Origin: Meandrina meandrites
Taxonomy: Eukaryota > Cnidaria > Anthozoa > Scleractinia > Meandrinidae
Direction of reading: 5' to 3'
Assembly: GCA_963693305.1 (NCBI GenBank)
Contig: OY855905.1
Coordinates: forward strand, 942,701 to 1,006,700
DNA length: 64,000 nt
Shown: positions 52,014-64,000 of the stretch, piece by piece
How the letters are laid out: every line of letters starts with the position of its first letter
Numbering within the stretch: the stretch's first letter is position 1
Notes under the pieces: model-generated
Database searches by the model: none
Seen by the model: only the letters and a program-made list of their open reading frames with translations
Told to the model about the DNA's origin: nothing
Made by a program: the position numbers and the translations under genes

Positions 52014-55000
52014 ATGGATGATTCGGAGTATGAAAGCCTGCCAACGGAGAAAGTTACAGTTCATCTTGCAGCAGGCGCCATGGCAGGAGTGATGGAACAT
52101 TGTGTTATGTACCCTGTCGACGTTGTAAAGGTACGATCAATTCAATTTACGGGCTTCTTGCCTGAATTTAGCAACGCTAGTGCATAAGAATATCCCAGTG
52201 GACTTTCACAAGGGAAATCGTGTTGTTTTCGTTTACGGTGGGCTAAAATATCGCCAGTGTCTGGCTAAAAGGCTACTCGAAGCGTGTCTTCGTGAAATTT
52301 GATATTAGGTCATTCTGGGCTGGGGTTCAATTTTCCAATGGATTTCGCTATTCTTCTGTGAATCATTATTGAGAACTTTTCAGCAGACTTTTGCTCATAT
52401 TTTAATCAGCCTTTAACTACTGATCATCATATTAACTTACGTTGTTTGTTTGCCGTCGTCATATTAAAAATTGTAGAAACCAACACGTCGATATTCGGTC
52501 AGCAATATTGTAAAATGTAAATATCGTTCTCTGAAATAAGTAAGGGGCTGGCCAATAATCGTTTGCCTCGTTTATTTTCCATTTATCAGCTAAAAATATC
52601 AGCAAGGGTTAATATTGAGAGTCGAAACTTAATGTGAATTTTTCCTCGGGAATGTAAGCTTATCGAGTTTGAAGTGAATTATAATAATTTATTAAAAACA
52701 ATTTGGGAATGTCTTGAATTCAGTTTATTGTAAGTCAGATGAAGTTCACATAAGCACAGACTTATTGCTGAGGTTTAAACAAGTTAAGCACACACAATAA
52801 TACTTAATTTTGGTAAACTGTAGACTAGACATGTAGCACCACTAATTTGCATTTTAGTGAACTGGAAGAATAGGCATCTAGTTTTCTTATCTTTTTATTG
52901 TATTAATTTGATGGGAAAACTTGTTGGATCTTGAAAAAAATGTAATTTATAATATATCATTTTACACTTCAGATTGAAATATTTTACTCAGATATTTATC
53001 AGAATTATAAACATTATCTTTTAATCTTCTCAACTTTTGGAACTTAATTACCTCCTGTTTTGTGATTTTTTTGTTTTGACTATGCAGTCATGCTCACGTA
53101 AATTATAAATTTGTAAGTTGTCTTAATATGCCTGTTAATGTAAATTTCCAAAAAAGTAGACGTGATTTTTTTCCCCACATTACTTTTTAGACAAGGATGC
53201 AGAGTTTGTGCCCACATCCAAATGCTGTCTACAAGAACATTTCCCATGCAATCACAAGTATGGTGAAAAAAGAAGGAGTTTTGACGCCTCTCAGAGGGAT
53301 GAATGTGGTGGCACTTGGAGCAGGACCGGCACATGCATTATATTTCAGTACATATGAAGCAACAAAAAAGTTTATAAATGGAAACCAAACCACATACAAC
53401 CCTGTTTCACATGGTAGGTATTCACTGATACCAGATATCATTGAAGAAATCAAGCATTGAATATTTTAGATAACATTGGAGGAGGCTATATATTTTGATT
53501 TTTTGAGAATTCCTTTGGCTGTACTCTATTACTGGCACCTGAAAACCACTCACATGTCCTTTCTTAATAAGTTGTTAATTACTGAACAGACTATAGTTAC
53601 CCCTAGCTTAAAATAGCATTTGTCGTAGTTTAAACTATCCCCTGGAAGTGTGTGTGTTCCTGCACATGTATTGGATGGAGGGTGGGTCTCTGCAAGTATT
53701 AAAAGATAAGGAGATTACAAGAATTTATCAGCTAAAAGTTCACTGTTATGCATTAATACCTTGAGTAACCTGACTCCTATAACTACAAACCAGATGTCTG
53801 CACTCGTGACATTTCATGGCCGTCCCCAGTTTTCTTGTGAGAGTGATTTTTAGATTGCAAATTAGTATGGCTTCGTGAAATTACAGCCTCATCACACAGG
53901 TTACGGTTAAGTAGGCATTAGGTATTTTGCAGAACAGTTGTGCTTTTCTTTGAGTTGCAGCACCAGATGCCATCTGGGAAGACATTCCAGTAATGGTTTG
54001 ATTTGTTCTCCTTGTTAACTGTTTGGGGACTGTTGGCTATAGCATTTTTTTTCTTGGGTGAATTAATTTTCTCTTTTAGCCATTATGTTGAGCTACAAAG
54101 AAGGGATGCATTTCCTTGTAGATATTAAGCTTCTTTTGGTCCAAATTTAATGTTTCCCCTGATTACTGCTGTTAATGAATTTGGTTTTTTGGTCATTCTT
54201 ACACTGTACTAACTCTTAAGTTACATGTACCTTCTTGAAAGCTCCAAAGTGTTACTCTTCTCATAACATGATAAAAATAAACCAAAGATTAATATCTAAA
54301 TTGTCAAATGTATAATGAGTGATAGTCGACGATGTCAGGATTGTAGAATTACTCTGACTGCGAGTTCCAACAAATGACTTCCACATTGTAACTACTTAGT
54401 TAGGGAAAAAAACATTTTGTCTAAAGTCATTAACTGTCTTTGTGTTTCCAACTTTGTCCTTAGGTCTTGCCGGTGTTTGTGCTACAGTGTTCCACGATGG
54501 TGCAATGAATCCTGTAGAAGGTGTATCTTTAGCCACCTGCTAGTTTCTTTAACATGTTACTCACTTATTAAATGTTACACATAAGCTGGACTTAATTGTT
54601 GCCACTGAATATTTTTTTTGTTTAACTTTTGGTAAGTTAAAGAAACTAATTCTGTTGTGTTGTACTTTCATGGTGTTTAACCAGTTGTCAAGCAAAGAAT
54701 GCAGATGTATGGCAGCCCTTACCGTGGAGTTCTTCATTGTGTTAGGACTGTGTTTCACGAGGAAGGAATCAGAGCCTTTTATCGCAGTTACACAACGCAA
54801 CTCTCCATGAACATACCGTTTCAGTGCTTGCACTTCACTGTGTATGAGTTTGCGCGAGAAACACTTAACCCCTCGCGTGGATATGACCCAAAGACTCATG
54901 TGGTAGCAGGCGCAACTGCAGGGGCAGTAGCTGCTGCTGTGACGACGCCACTGGATGTGGCAAAGACATTACTTAACACCCAAGAGAAGAGTGCCGTGGG

Positions 55001-55226
55001 TATACTTATAAGGCCAGAAGGACATGCTGTTTATGTGAGTGGTATGCTTACGGCATTCCGTTCCATCTACAAATTACGGGGCTTCTCTGGCTATTTCCAA
55101 GGACTGCAAGCTAGAGTGCTCTATCAGATGCCATCGTGTGCTATCTGCTGGTCAGTTTACGAGTTTTTCAAGCATTTCTTGCACTTCACTGAGACAGAAG
55201 CTGAGTATGAACTCTCAGCAGCATGA
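52014..55226 (+). CDS. Mitoferrin (mitochondrial iron carrier, SLC25A28/37 type), four coding exons
   Basis: Coding exons 52014-52130, 53191-53413, 54464-54520 and 54685-55226 join in phases 0, 1 and 1 to give 312 residues. Three mitochondrial-carrier repeats are visible through their signatures: PVDVVKTRMQ at the first junction, [12 protein letters not shown] at the third, and [11 protein letters not shown] in the last exon. Mitoferrins import ferrous iron across the inner mitochondrial membrane for haem and Fe-S synthesis. The Met-rich VKQRMQM and the HALYFSTYE block fit that subfamily rather than other SLC25 carriers. The protein is somewhat shorter than the human forms, lacking a long N-terminal extension. 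The start ATG is in GCCATGGAT. The 3' region contains degenerate repeats. Confidence 0.93.
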
Positions 55227-56400
55227 ATGGTTGTTATATGCAACAAGTTTGAAGGAGAAATCTCGGCTGCAGTGGGTAAAGCCAGTTTCATCTTCAGCAG
55301 AAATGATGATCTGCAATGCAAAGAAGCTAATTGTGGCATTGTTGCAAGTTTTGTCTTCCATGGAATGCCATAGTGGATTACAAATGAAGAGAGAATTCTC
55401 GGCCGTAGAGTGTTCTGCCAGTTTTCAAATCTTCTGACAAGACCACAGCAGTATTGAAAGTTCCATGCCAGTTCCTGTGTTTTACTGCTGTGGTTTTAAA
55501 ATGTAGATGGAAGTCGAACGCAAGATGGGAGAGAGGAATTTCGGCTGCAGAGTTAACATGCCAGTTCCTGCTTCCATAACTGTAGTTTTAAATGTAGATG
55601 GAAATGTCATTTGATTGTAATCTAAGATGGACTAATGGAATTTTGGCTGCAGAGTTTACAGACCAGTTCCTGCATTCTATCCTGTGAATGTAACCTAAAT
55701 GATAACCTATTGATAGACTGTAAAGCAGTTTATCATGCACTGACTGGAAGCATTACCAGTGTCTTTTAGGAAATGGTTAAAAGGAATACAGGTACTCTGA
55801 ACTGATTTTACACAATAATGCTGGATGATTTTTTTTTATAGAAAATAATGTTCAACAGAACATACAGGACAATAATCAACTCTGACAAATGTAAGGGATG
55901 ATACAAAAGTGCTATGTTGAAAAAGCTGCAATTTTTATGCCAATTTTTTCACACGCAGAGCTTATCTGTGTGTTTGTTTGCCATGACAAAACAAAGATAA
56001 TGGTGAAGGACAATCAAATCAGTATTATTTAAAATAATTTCGGGGTGGCTGCTCTTTGAAGAAGAATTCGCTGTTACAGTGTTTAGCCGTTTCTTCTTCT
56101 CATTTAAGGCACAGGGCCCAGCGAAGAGACAAGACAGGACTATAGACATTCTCTGCTGGGCTTCTGTGTCTTCTTAGGCTGCAAGACCTTAAACCAGTTT
56201 AGCCATTTGACTGGTGCATGACTTTTAACCATTGTTATTTAGAATAAAGAGATCTATCCAGTCAAAGTATATAGTTTATAAAATAATATCTAATGTGCAG
56301 AGCAGAGTGGAAGCTTGGCTGCAGAGGGCATTGCCAGTTTCATTTCTGAAAAATATAGTTAAGAAAATTTGTATTGTTATATAGTTTGTAAAATAAAACC
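55227..56400 (+). repeat. Mitoferrin 3' region with degenerate tandem repeats
   Basis: Related blocks occur at about 55261-55290, 55391-55420, 55536-55571, 55638-55673 and 56310-56340. Each has a TTYGGCTGCAGAG-like core followed about 10 bp later by GCCAGTTCCTG or GCCAGTTTC. Parts of the intervening text (GTTTTAAATGTAGATGGA) are also repeated. AATAAA occurs near 56392. Confidence 0.65.
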
Positions 56401-56634
56401 TGTCCAATAGATTGCAAGTTAATTGAGCTGTCTCATCTCTGTTTCAAGGTGGGCCTCTTACCATAATCTTAGATGCTTTGTTTTCACAAACATCTGTTTG
56501 TAGAATTTATCCTGATCGCTGGAAGTTTCATTGTGCAGTATCAAAACATAGATAGTGAAAAGCACTAATTTTGTCATAATTGTGCAAAAAAGGATATTTT
56601 TTATACTTGGGTATTTAAAAAAACATCTGATCTC

Positions 56635-56766
56635 AGGGCTGTCACTAAGTTTCAAGTAGGCAGGGAAAGTAGAAAAGTAGCTGGAGGACAAAATGATGAA
56701 TTTTTCACTTTTTTGTTTCAAAGTAGCCGGGGAAATTTCCCAGCCTCTGTCCCTTAGTGACAGTCC
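56635..56766. repeat. TIR MITE, AGGGCTGTC family
   Basis: Ends AGGGCTGTCACTAAG and CTTAGTGACAGTCCT enclose 132 bp in the mitoferrin-SUFU spacer. Confidence 0.7.
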
Positions 56767-56881
56767 TGTGTGCAATGTGGAATAAAAAGCACATTTAATT
56801 TAAGTAAATTTTTCAAAGGCAAAAAAAATTGAATGAGCACAGCCAGTGCAATTTGTAGTCTTGTTAATAAACCCTATTTCC

Positions 56882-57026
56882 ATTCTCAGTATTGGTCTGG
56901 AACTAGCAAGCAATGGAGGCTGATGTGGGGGAATATCATTAAAAAAGAGCTTTGTGTGATTTGCATTTGAAAAGATTCTCCATAGTAGCCTCGGTTGCAA
57001 GCTAGTCCCAGTCCAATACTGAGAAT
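56882..57026. repeat. TIR MITE, ATTCTCAGTATTGG family
   Basis: Ends ATTCTCAGTATTGG and CCAATACTGAGAAT enclose 145 bp. Confidence 0.7.
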
Positions 57027-57751
57027 ATGAATACGTTGTTCCAAATTGCACAAGAAAAGTTGTGTATTTCTTTTGTGATTTCAGCCTTAATCAAAACTAT
57101 AACAAAATTCTCGAACGTGATTGGTTATCAGCAGCCTGATTTCAGCACTAATTGGAAAGGGTACGTGTCATGCTTGTAATTGGACAGTGTAATGGGACAG
57201 TTAGCACATGCCTGTGTAAGTCCACATCATTTACGCGTGATTTTGTAATCACTTGTATGAATACAGACAGAATTGGACTCCACTCAGTCTTACTACCATT
57301 AACCAGCATACCAATCATAACTTAGGCAGTGGGCAGTCCCCTTAGTCTATCAAAAAGCTTATTTTGCAAACCTGATGGCAAAATCATGCCTTGAGGTGAT
57401 CTTTGAAGAAAGATGATAAACACTTCTTTATCAAAATGGACACTCAGTGCTGGTAACCATCAGAATTAAATTAATGGTGTATAAAATGAACGTGTAGCAG
57501 CTATAGTTTATTAACAATAATAATTTTATTCAGCTCATAATGAAGTTTACAGTTTTGTTCGTATTCTTAGTAAAATAGAGATGAGGTGTTACAGGAATTC
57601 GTAGTTAGTTAAGTATTGAGCTGGGGAGCTAAATGAACCGGTAGGTTTTCAAGTTAGCTCCCCATACAGTTGATGTTATCGATAGTAAAAAAAGAAAACA
57701 GGTAATTAATAAGTTATAATAGAGAGAAAAACTTGCGAAAATCTACAAACT

Positions 57752-57997
57752 TATACCTGATTCACACCAACAAAACATGTTTAGCTAAACCAGGTTTAAG
57801 AAAATGAAAATCAGCAACAGACACCTGACAGACTAAATTTTACATATGGTTCAAGTATGCTCTAACTTGTGCTTTCATTGTGCTAAATTTGAAGTCGATA
57901 AACATCCGTCAGCAACTTCCATGAAGAAAACAATTTTAAACCGTGTTTAACTAAACAACATTTAAACATGTTTAAGCTTTGGTGTGAATGGGGTATT
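57752..57997. repeat. TIR MITE with CACACCAA ends
   Basis: TATACCTGATTCACACCAA and TTGGTGTGAATGGGGTATTA are inverted. The inner TTTAGCTAAACC/GTTTAACTAAAC parts also pair loosely. The remaining spacer between 55227 and 59157 shows no supported gene. Confidence 0.7.
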
Positions 57998-59157
57998 AGT
58001 CTGGTAGAGAGTCAGTTTAGTTTTTGTTCTGACAGGAGGTAACGTTTTATTTTATAATTATGAGTTCCTTGCACTTGAATGTTAATACCCTGTGAGCAGG
58101 CTCACATTTTGGGAACACGTGAATACATATGAGTGAAGCAAACTTGTGGGGAGAAGTCAGTCTGAGCAGTCGCGCATGACTTGTATTCCCCAAAGCCAGT
58201 CTAGTGCTCAGGCTTATCTTGTGAAAAATGCAAAACAGGCAAATATTTTTCCATATTTTGTTGCATATTTTATAGATTATTTTTTATGACAAAAAATAGA
58301 CTTTCTTTTGACAAGGAATCTGCAACTAAAATTTGATTAATGGGCAACCCCAACAATTTAAGGCTGTAAACTATCTATCTTTAAGCTTACCAGCTAAGTT
58401 TATCACTGACAGGTCAAGTTAGTTTCAGCCCTATGATTGAACGTAGTGGATTGACAAACTGGATCAAATACAGGGTTCCTGTCAGTAAATTTACAGTGCT
58501 GTTGTAACTAATGCCATGTGCTACAAATACACAAATTCTCATGCCAATCACAACTGAGGTATTTTTCAATAATTTATTTTTGTTGTTGCTGATTTTCCAG
58601 ATTTTATTCTGCTAAAAAATGTGGAATTCCCCCAGTAGAATGCTCGCTGCTAAAATTAGTTAGTATAATAAAATTGTGCTTGAAATTTTGCTGCAAGAAT
58701 TTATCCAAGCATACTATACAATGATTCTTTATCTTGCACACAAAAACAGTTGAAAAAAGGTTGTTTAAAACCACTTCACGTAGACAACCATGAAATGAAT
58801 GGCCTGATCATGATGCCTTGATGTAAAACCCAATTTTCCAAGATTAAATTCCAAAATGCATGTATATCATAAAAGGTGAGGCTTCAATGTGGCTGATGTT
58901 CCTGTTACTGTCCATTTTTTTACTCGGATACTAGTAGCTAAGGCTAGCACTCAAGCATGGTGGCACAGTGGCACTGTTCTCCCATTCCTTTCTTTCACAA
59001 ACATGCTTTACCACAGATGGCCCCTTTACCACCCTGAGTTTTTCAGAGCTGCAACTACAGACTGTAATGACACTGCTGAAGGTATGTGAGCCTTTATGCC
59101 TTACTGTTTGTCACTAGCTACTTGTAATTATGGCATTAACCCCCACTTGAATTCCTT

Positions 59158-62100
59158 CTAGTTATCATCTGGAAGAACAGAAATAATCATTCCATATCTT
59201 GGCCAGCGATATTCCCTTGGAAGGACAAGCTGAAAAACAAAACAAGTGAACTCAATAGGCCATTTCCGAGTTACCTTTGCCTCTGTGTCATAACGAGTCT
59301 ACGTGCGAAACCATTCATATGAAAATGTGTATCACCTTCACGTCCATTTTCATGCAAATCAAACTCATTTTCATATGAATGGTTTCGCACGAGGACTCGT
59401 TTTGAAAATGAGGCAAAGGGCAACTCGGAAATGGCCTATTCTGAAGTACAGTCATTTGCCACTCCTCATTTCATTGGCAGTACATGACGTACCTCACTGG
59501 GCCTTGTTAAATCATCCAAGTCTCTATCAAGCCTTTGCAAAAAGTCATCTGTAATAAGCACCTGGTGAGAGTTTAAAAGCACATCATTTGAAATGTAAAG
59601 TTGAATCTTCAGTAGTGTACATAAATAATCTGCATCTACTTACAGTATTAGTAAAAGCAAAATAACCACTGGTCGTGATCAGGTCAGATTGCTATCAGAT
59701 TTCAAGGGAACCTGCCCCCCCTGTTTTTTGTTTTATATCACAGTGAGTCTTTAATAGCAAGTATTAAGGCAGAAATTGAAAGGTAGGAATGAATCAGGGT
59801 ACCACACTGACAGGAGGGATCTCAATCTTTGTTTCTTCTAGACAAATGTAAAGTTTATTTCTTTGGAACTACATGTATCAGGACATGCAATGCAAGGCTG
59901 CATTTTTTTTTCTTTTTTTTTTTTGCTGGATGGACATATGTCCAACTAAGTCACCATTTTGGTCGGACAAAACAAATAATTTATGTGCGGTTTGAACATA
60001 AAGTAACATTCAACTTTATTTTTGATTCAAAATTGCGCAACTTAAGTACATTCAAGTTAAGCAGCATATAATCAAATTACGATCTTGCTCACAGTACAAT
60101 TACACTGCACATGCATATGTACAATCATGTAAATTCATCTGCAAAATGATATTAAAATAAATCATAGTCATTTGTCATTTTTAAATCACAAAATTGACCA
60201 GACATGATATCCAACTATAGTTGGGATTTTGCTGGAAAATTTTGGTGTCAGTCCTACAATAGTGGAACGCTTGGCTCCTGTTGAAACTCTGCATTTTTTT
60301 TTAGGCCAAAGCCCTGGCAATACAGGTTAATTTTGCACTGCCTCTTCACCTAGGTGCACAAACGGGTAGTAGCAAATTCAATAATGCTGGGGATAACCCT
60401 GTGATGAACAAGGGGGGAGGGAGGAAGTAGAAAACTTGAACCCTACTTCATGCTACTGCAGTGTACCTTAACCTTAGCTAAAAAGCTAGCTGGCCAAATG
60501 GGCCACTGGGTTAAAATACAGACTACTTTTCTACCTTTTATAGGCATGCAATGTGTGCTAAGGGCTATTATTATAAAGCTGTAGTCACACATTGTGTGTG
60601 TACAAGGCTACTAAAACCCAGTTCCCTGCATGGATATACCTGAAGCCAAGTTCCACAGGCTGCAAACCTGTGTTCATTGTCCGTTATGGAGCCTGTGACA
60701 TTGGAAGCCACAAAGGTGATGGCCATGTCATTGACTGAACTGTGGAATGTAAAATGACGTCCATGATTTAGACGGCCTCTGTGGAAAATCGAGATTAACA
60801 GGAACATGTGAGTGCTTGCATTAGGATACACCTCTTCATCTCAGACAGGACTTAACACCTCTAACACTGTACTGAACCCCCGGGACTGAACCTGGATGAA
60901 AATTTACAGAGTAGCTAGTTGCAAACTCAATAAATACTATAAAATATTGTAATGCTATATGTATATTATCCAATGAAAATATAAATAATATACAACCTGA
61001 GTGAGTTGTTAGATGTCACATAACTTTTTGCAAACAAAGGACTTTAGAGTACAGTTTTGTGTGTGCTGCAAGTGACTTATTAATAAAGCTACACCGATGC
61101 TTACTCACCTTAGAGCAAGTGGTAGAAGCATGGCTGCCTCCAAACCAAACCTAAGATGAATCCCTCGTAGCGTCCTTGTCCGCGAAATCTCACTAACAAC
61201 ACTGCTACAAGCTGACCTCTCAGATGCCGGCCCATCTGCTGGTGACCTTTTGGGTGTTAATGATGACCCTGCGCGTATTGGTGGAAGAACAGGGAAACGT
61301 GTGGGCAAGTCTCTTCCTGTCAGGGCATCGTGGGATGACCCTGGAGGGAATCCAGTATGTTGGCTGGCAGAATTATTTACAAAGTTTTCTTCCCACCAAC
61401 ATTTAGCACTAACGCCGCTAAGATTGGAGCCTTCTTTCTCAATTCCTGTTGTAACTGTTGCCTGTTATAACAAAGCACAAGGAATGGGATGTTAGTTGCA
61501 ACAACTACTTATTCTGGAAGAGTATTATACATGACAAAGATGATAAAATCAAATCTACTTTACCTGAAGAGAGGGATCAATTTCAAATATTGACTCAATT
61601 CTATCCATGTCTGTTACAAGCCATGGCCCACCAGCTCTGAAGAAAAGGAAACAAACACTGTTATTTTCATTGCAAAAAGCATATTTATTAAAAATTAGTT
61701 GAAAGCTACAAGTATATGAGCTGCAGATAGTCCAACTATTATTACTGTATGACCATCATGGATCCTCCAAAGAAAGTTTCCAGATCATCATCCCCTCACA
61801 AAATGCTTGTTTTTATTGATTCCGCTCGCACCTATTTGTCGCGTAATTGGTGCGCGATCACATGGGTGTCCAATTACAGCTAGTACAACTTCTTGTAATA
61901 AGGCACCTTTGCCATTTGTGCATCAATCACATGCACTTAATAAATGGGTTCTTTCTTGCTGTTTTCCTACTGTTTGTAAAACCAATGGGACACATGTTTG
62001 ACTTTTTTCACATAAAACAGATTGTCAAAAACTTCCTAGCCTCGATATGTACAAATAAAAAATTGGACCTCGTGTCGTACAATTCAGAAAGTAATCATGC

Positions 62101-63487
62101 TCGTAAAATTTTTTTAAGTCTGAATTGTACTCCACTCAGTCCTATTACTATTACATATCCCGTTTATTAAGAACCTCCTAAATACAAATCTCCTAGATAC
62201 AATTCAGCTGTTTGCTATCAGAAGTCTCCTTGTAACATTAAAACTCTACAGGAAGTCCCCTGGGTGATTGTGGAATGTGTTCAATGTAGATGACCCCCTA
62301 GTACCCTAGGCCTGTGATTAGTATAGGCTGGTATTTGTTAACTAGTACACTTACGGTGGTACTTTTCGTAAGAGATCCAGCACAGCAGGTCCATTCCAAT
62401 GCTGGGCTGCCTGCAGCTCCTCTGTGCAAATTCCAACTGCCTGTTATGACAAAGATCAGAAAGGAAGAATTAATTAAAAGTAATACTTAGAAGTGGAGAG
62501 CAATTATTACTCATTAAAGCAGAACTGGAACAGTTATCTCTGGAGTACACAGAAAGACTAAAGAAACAGAAGTTCGGCCAATAAAATTAAGATGTAATGT
62601 AAGCAGATTACCTGAATAAAGCGAACTGTTCCTAAGGGACTTGTAATGACTGGCAGTCGAGGATCATCCACCATCAACATGTGTTGTATGTGTGATGGAT
62701 TACAGTTATATTGACCAGCAGCAGAAGGTGTCTGGTCTAAAGGAAGGTGCCAGGAAACATGGTCTCCACTGTACAATGTGTTTTCTGTTGAAAGATAATA
62801 AAAATAATTATTAGTGTATGCGATAACAGTAAGGCTCAAGGACCAATATTTTTTTTAGTCCATGACCCTAAGAGATAATAGTACAATTATTGTTACTTGC
62901 CTGTCTGGAACACATAGCGGGCAAGAGACTGCAGCAGTTCTGCTGGCCAGCTGGGCGGAGATGTCTCTCCAGCTTGCTTCTTCAAACGGAATGTCAGCTC
63001 AAAACCAAACCCACTGGGACTGTCTCCCCTGGTGACTCTGGAACAACAATGACAACAAGTAATTGGTCATCTAGCAAGAGATCATGGCGAAGAGAAGGTA
63101 CTAACTTTACTCAATATGCAGTTGCGTAAAGTGTAGAAGGTGGTAAAGGGTATTTTCCTGAACCTTGATCAGCCGTTTTTATTTCCTGTGAAATGTGAAA
63201 TGGCTATTTTTTTCCTCATGAATCATGATTTCCATAGCCTCTGTGAACCAATTTTCCAAAATTTTCTCTTTTATTTTCTGTGAAGCGTAATTTTCATATT
63301 TAGTGAAAAGGCTGTTATATGTTCCATGAAATGTGATCTATATTGTACATACTCATGAACACGCCCATCGCCATGGAGATCTGACAGGCCTGATGAGATA
63401 TAGTGCCAATGAGAGGGAATGCCGTCCATCGGACTCCCTGGATTGTTGAACATACTGATGAAATCCAGTGGATCGGGACCACCAAGC
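59158..63487 (-). CDS. SUFU: Suppressor of fused homologue, nine visible exons (N-terminus outside the window)
   Basis: Coding exons (minus, in order): 63353-63487, 62901-63037, 62612-62784, 62355-62440, 61564-61636, 61109-61461, 60640-60778, 59493-59561, 59158-59229. They join in phase and give 411 residues up to the stop. Human SUFU has 484, so about 70-80 N-terminal residues are missing. Diagnostic blocks are LGGPDPLDFISMF, SHWHYISSGLSDLHGDGR, GFGFELTFRLKK, GDHVSWHLPLD, AGGPWLVTDMDR, EGSNLSGVSAKC and GRLNHGRHFTFHSS. SUFU binds Gli/Ci transcription factors and restrains Hedgehog signalling. The intron after exon 62901-63037 has a GC donor. The middle exon (61109-61461) contains the variable Ser/Pro-rich loop. 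Confidence 0.95.
59254..59440. repeat. Palindromic foldback (SUFU last intron)
   Basis: AATAGGCCATTTCCGAGTTA and CAACTCGGAAATGGCCTATT are the ends. The centre has TTCATATGAAAATG paired with CATTTTCATATGAA. Confidence 0.8.
60296..60480 (+). repeat. SINE body fragment (SUFU intron)
   Basis: CCTAGGTGCACAAACGGGTA, TGCTGGGGATAACCCTGTGA and a G-rich stretch match the 3' body of the SINEs at 24633 and 37249. The pol III promoter part is not evident. Confidence 0.45.
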
Positions 63488-64000
63488 CTGGTAAAATAAT
63501 ACACTCATCATGTTACTTGGGACATATACATGTGCTGTGATGGGACACATCCTATAACCACCAACTGTTATGTATTATATGAGACGGTAATGGACTGCAT
63601 GAGTGCAGCACAGTTCATGCCGACAAATCAGCTAGGTGGCCCCCTGAAATAGCTTATTGCAATTTACTCATTTCTAATTGGCTGCGTGCACTCCCCTTGG
63701 TTGGCTTCTTGACGACAGGATTTTAAGTAAAATTTTTCAACACATCACTCGTGAAAGCTTGAAAGAAAAACCAAAAGCTGAATCTCACAAACAGAATCTT
63801 ATTTCCACAACTAGCAAACTTGCATCAGGTGACACTTGGTGAGTTTTCAACAAAATTTATTCGTGGCGGCTTTTGTTTCACTCCTGTCAAATATCAGGAT
63901 TTGCATGCCAAGCAGCTTTCAGTGGAAAGCTTCAAAACTTGTAAACAGGTGAATAAAATTATATTTTACCTGGTTTATTGAGAGTATTTTCTATGTAAAT
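63488..64000. other. SUFU upstream intron or 5' region
   Basis: The acceptor of the first visible SUFU exon is at 63488. To the window end I see no further SUFU exon on the minus strand, nor any other gene. Confidence 0.45.

Noticed and set aside
53950..54000. Possible extra mitoferrin exon starting CACCAGATGCC after TTGCAG
   Set aside because: Its end phase would not match the next exon, and the direct join 53413 to 54464 restores a normal carrier repeat.
55260..55300. Possible iron-responsive element (CAGTGG in GGCTGCAGTGGG)
   Set aside because: The flanking bases do not form the required stem with a bulged C, so the classic IRE is not supported.
55227..56400. CRISPR-like array
   Set aside because: Repeat units are degenerate and unevenly spaced in a eukaryotic 3' region; no regular spacers and no cas genes.

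Overview
This is a eukaryotic, animal genomic window. Its genes are split by GT-AG introns, and it is dense in foldback (palindromic) repeats and tRNA-like SINEs. The gene content and the type of large DNA transposon fit a cnidarian, most likely a hexacoral (stony coral or anemone). That species call is inference from remembered family resemblances; no search was possible.

Host genes, left to right: a SMIM8-like small membrane protein (minus, 1415-2307); a TRPC-type cation channel in 8 coding exons (plus, 2626-25793); WDR11 in 28 coding exons (minus, 26230-41261); FANK1 in 12 coding exons (plus, 42334-49957); a mitoferrin (SLC25A28/37 type) in 4 coding exons (plus, 52014-55226); and SUFU in 9 visible coding exons (minus, 59158-63487), whose N-terminus lies beyond the window. 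Reading phase was followed across every junction, and each complete gene gives an open frame of near-family length. SMIM8/TRPC and WDR11/FANK1 are head-to-head pairs. TRPC/WDR11 are tail-to-tail.

The second TRPC intron contains a complete Polinton (Maverick) of 16,207 bp (4276-20482). It has apparently identical 399-bp terminal inverted repeats and a 5-bp target duplication (CATAG). It encodes a protein-primed type B DNA polymerase, a retroviral-type integrase, a packaging ATPase, a candidate double-jelly-roll major capsid protein, a candidate penton-like minor capsid protein, a large virion-type protein, a coiled-coil membrane protein, several small membrane or basic proteins, and a small inward-reading cluster at the right end. 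All main frames are open, so the element looks young. I found no adenain-type maturation protease. The place where a gene could be missing (18410-19122) is a repeat-rich gap next to a shortened 57-codon frame.

Unusual structure in the Polinton: each TIR carries the promoter region and start codon of the terminal gene facing inward from that end; each TIR is itself a 165-bp hairpin whose inner border repeats the terminal sequence; a 17-nt palindromic motif recurs at gene borders; convergent genes share stop-codon bases; and two related small genes lie in one frame separated only by two stop codons.

The rest is introns and spacers holding many non-autonomous elements: a 1,342-bp TTAA-flanked element, a 1,265-bp long-TIR element with a 9-bp duplication, nested MITEs, SINE copies and G/C homopolymer tracts. 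Four of the host genes (mitoferrin, SUFU, WDR11, FANK1) have human counterparts on 10q, suggesting an ancient linkage group.
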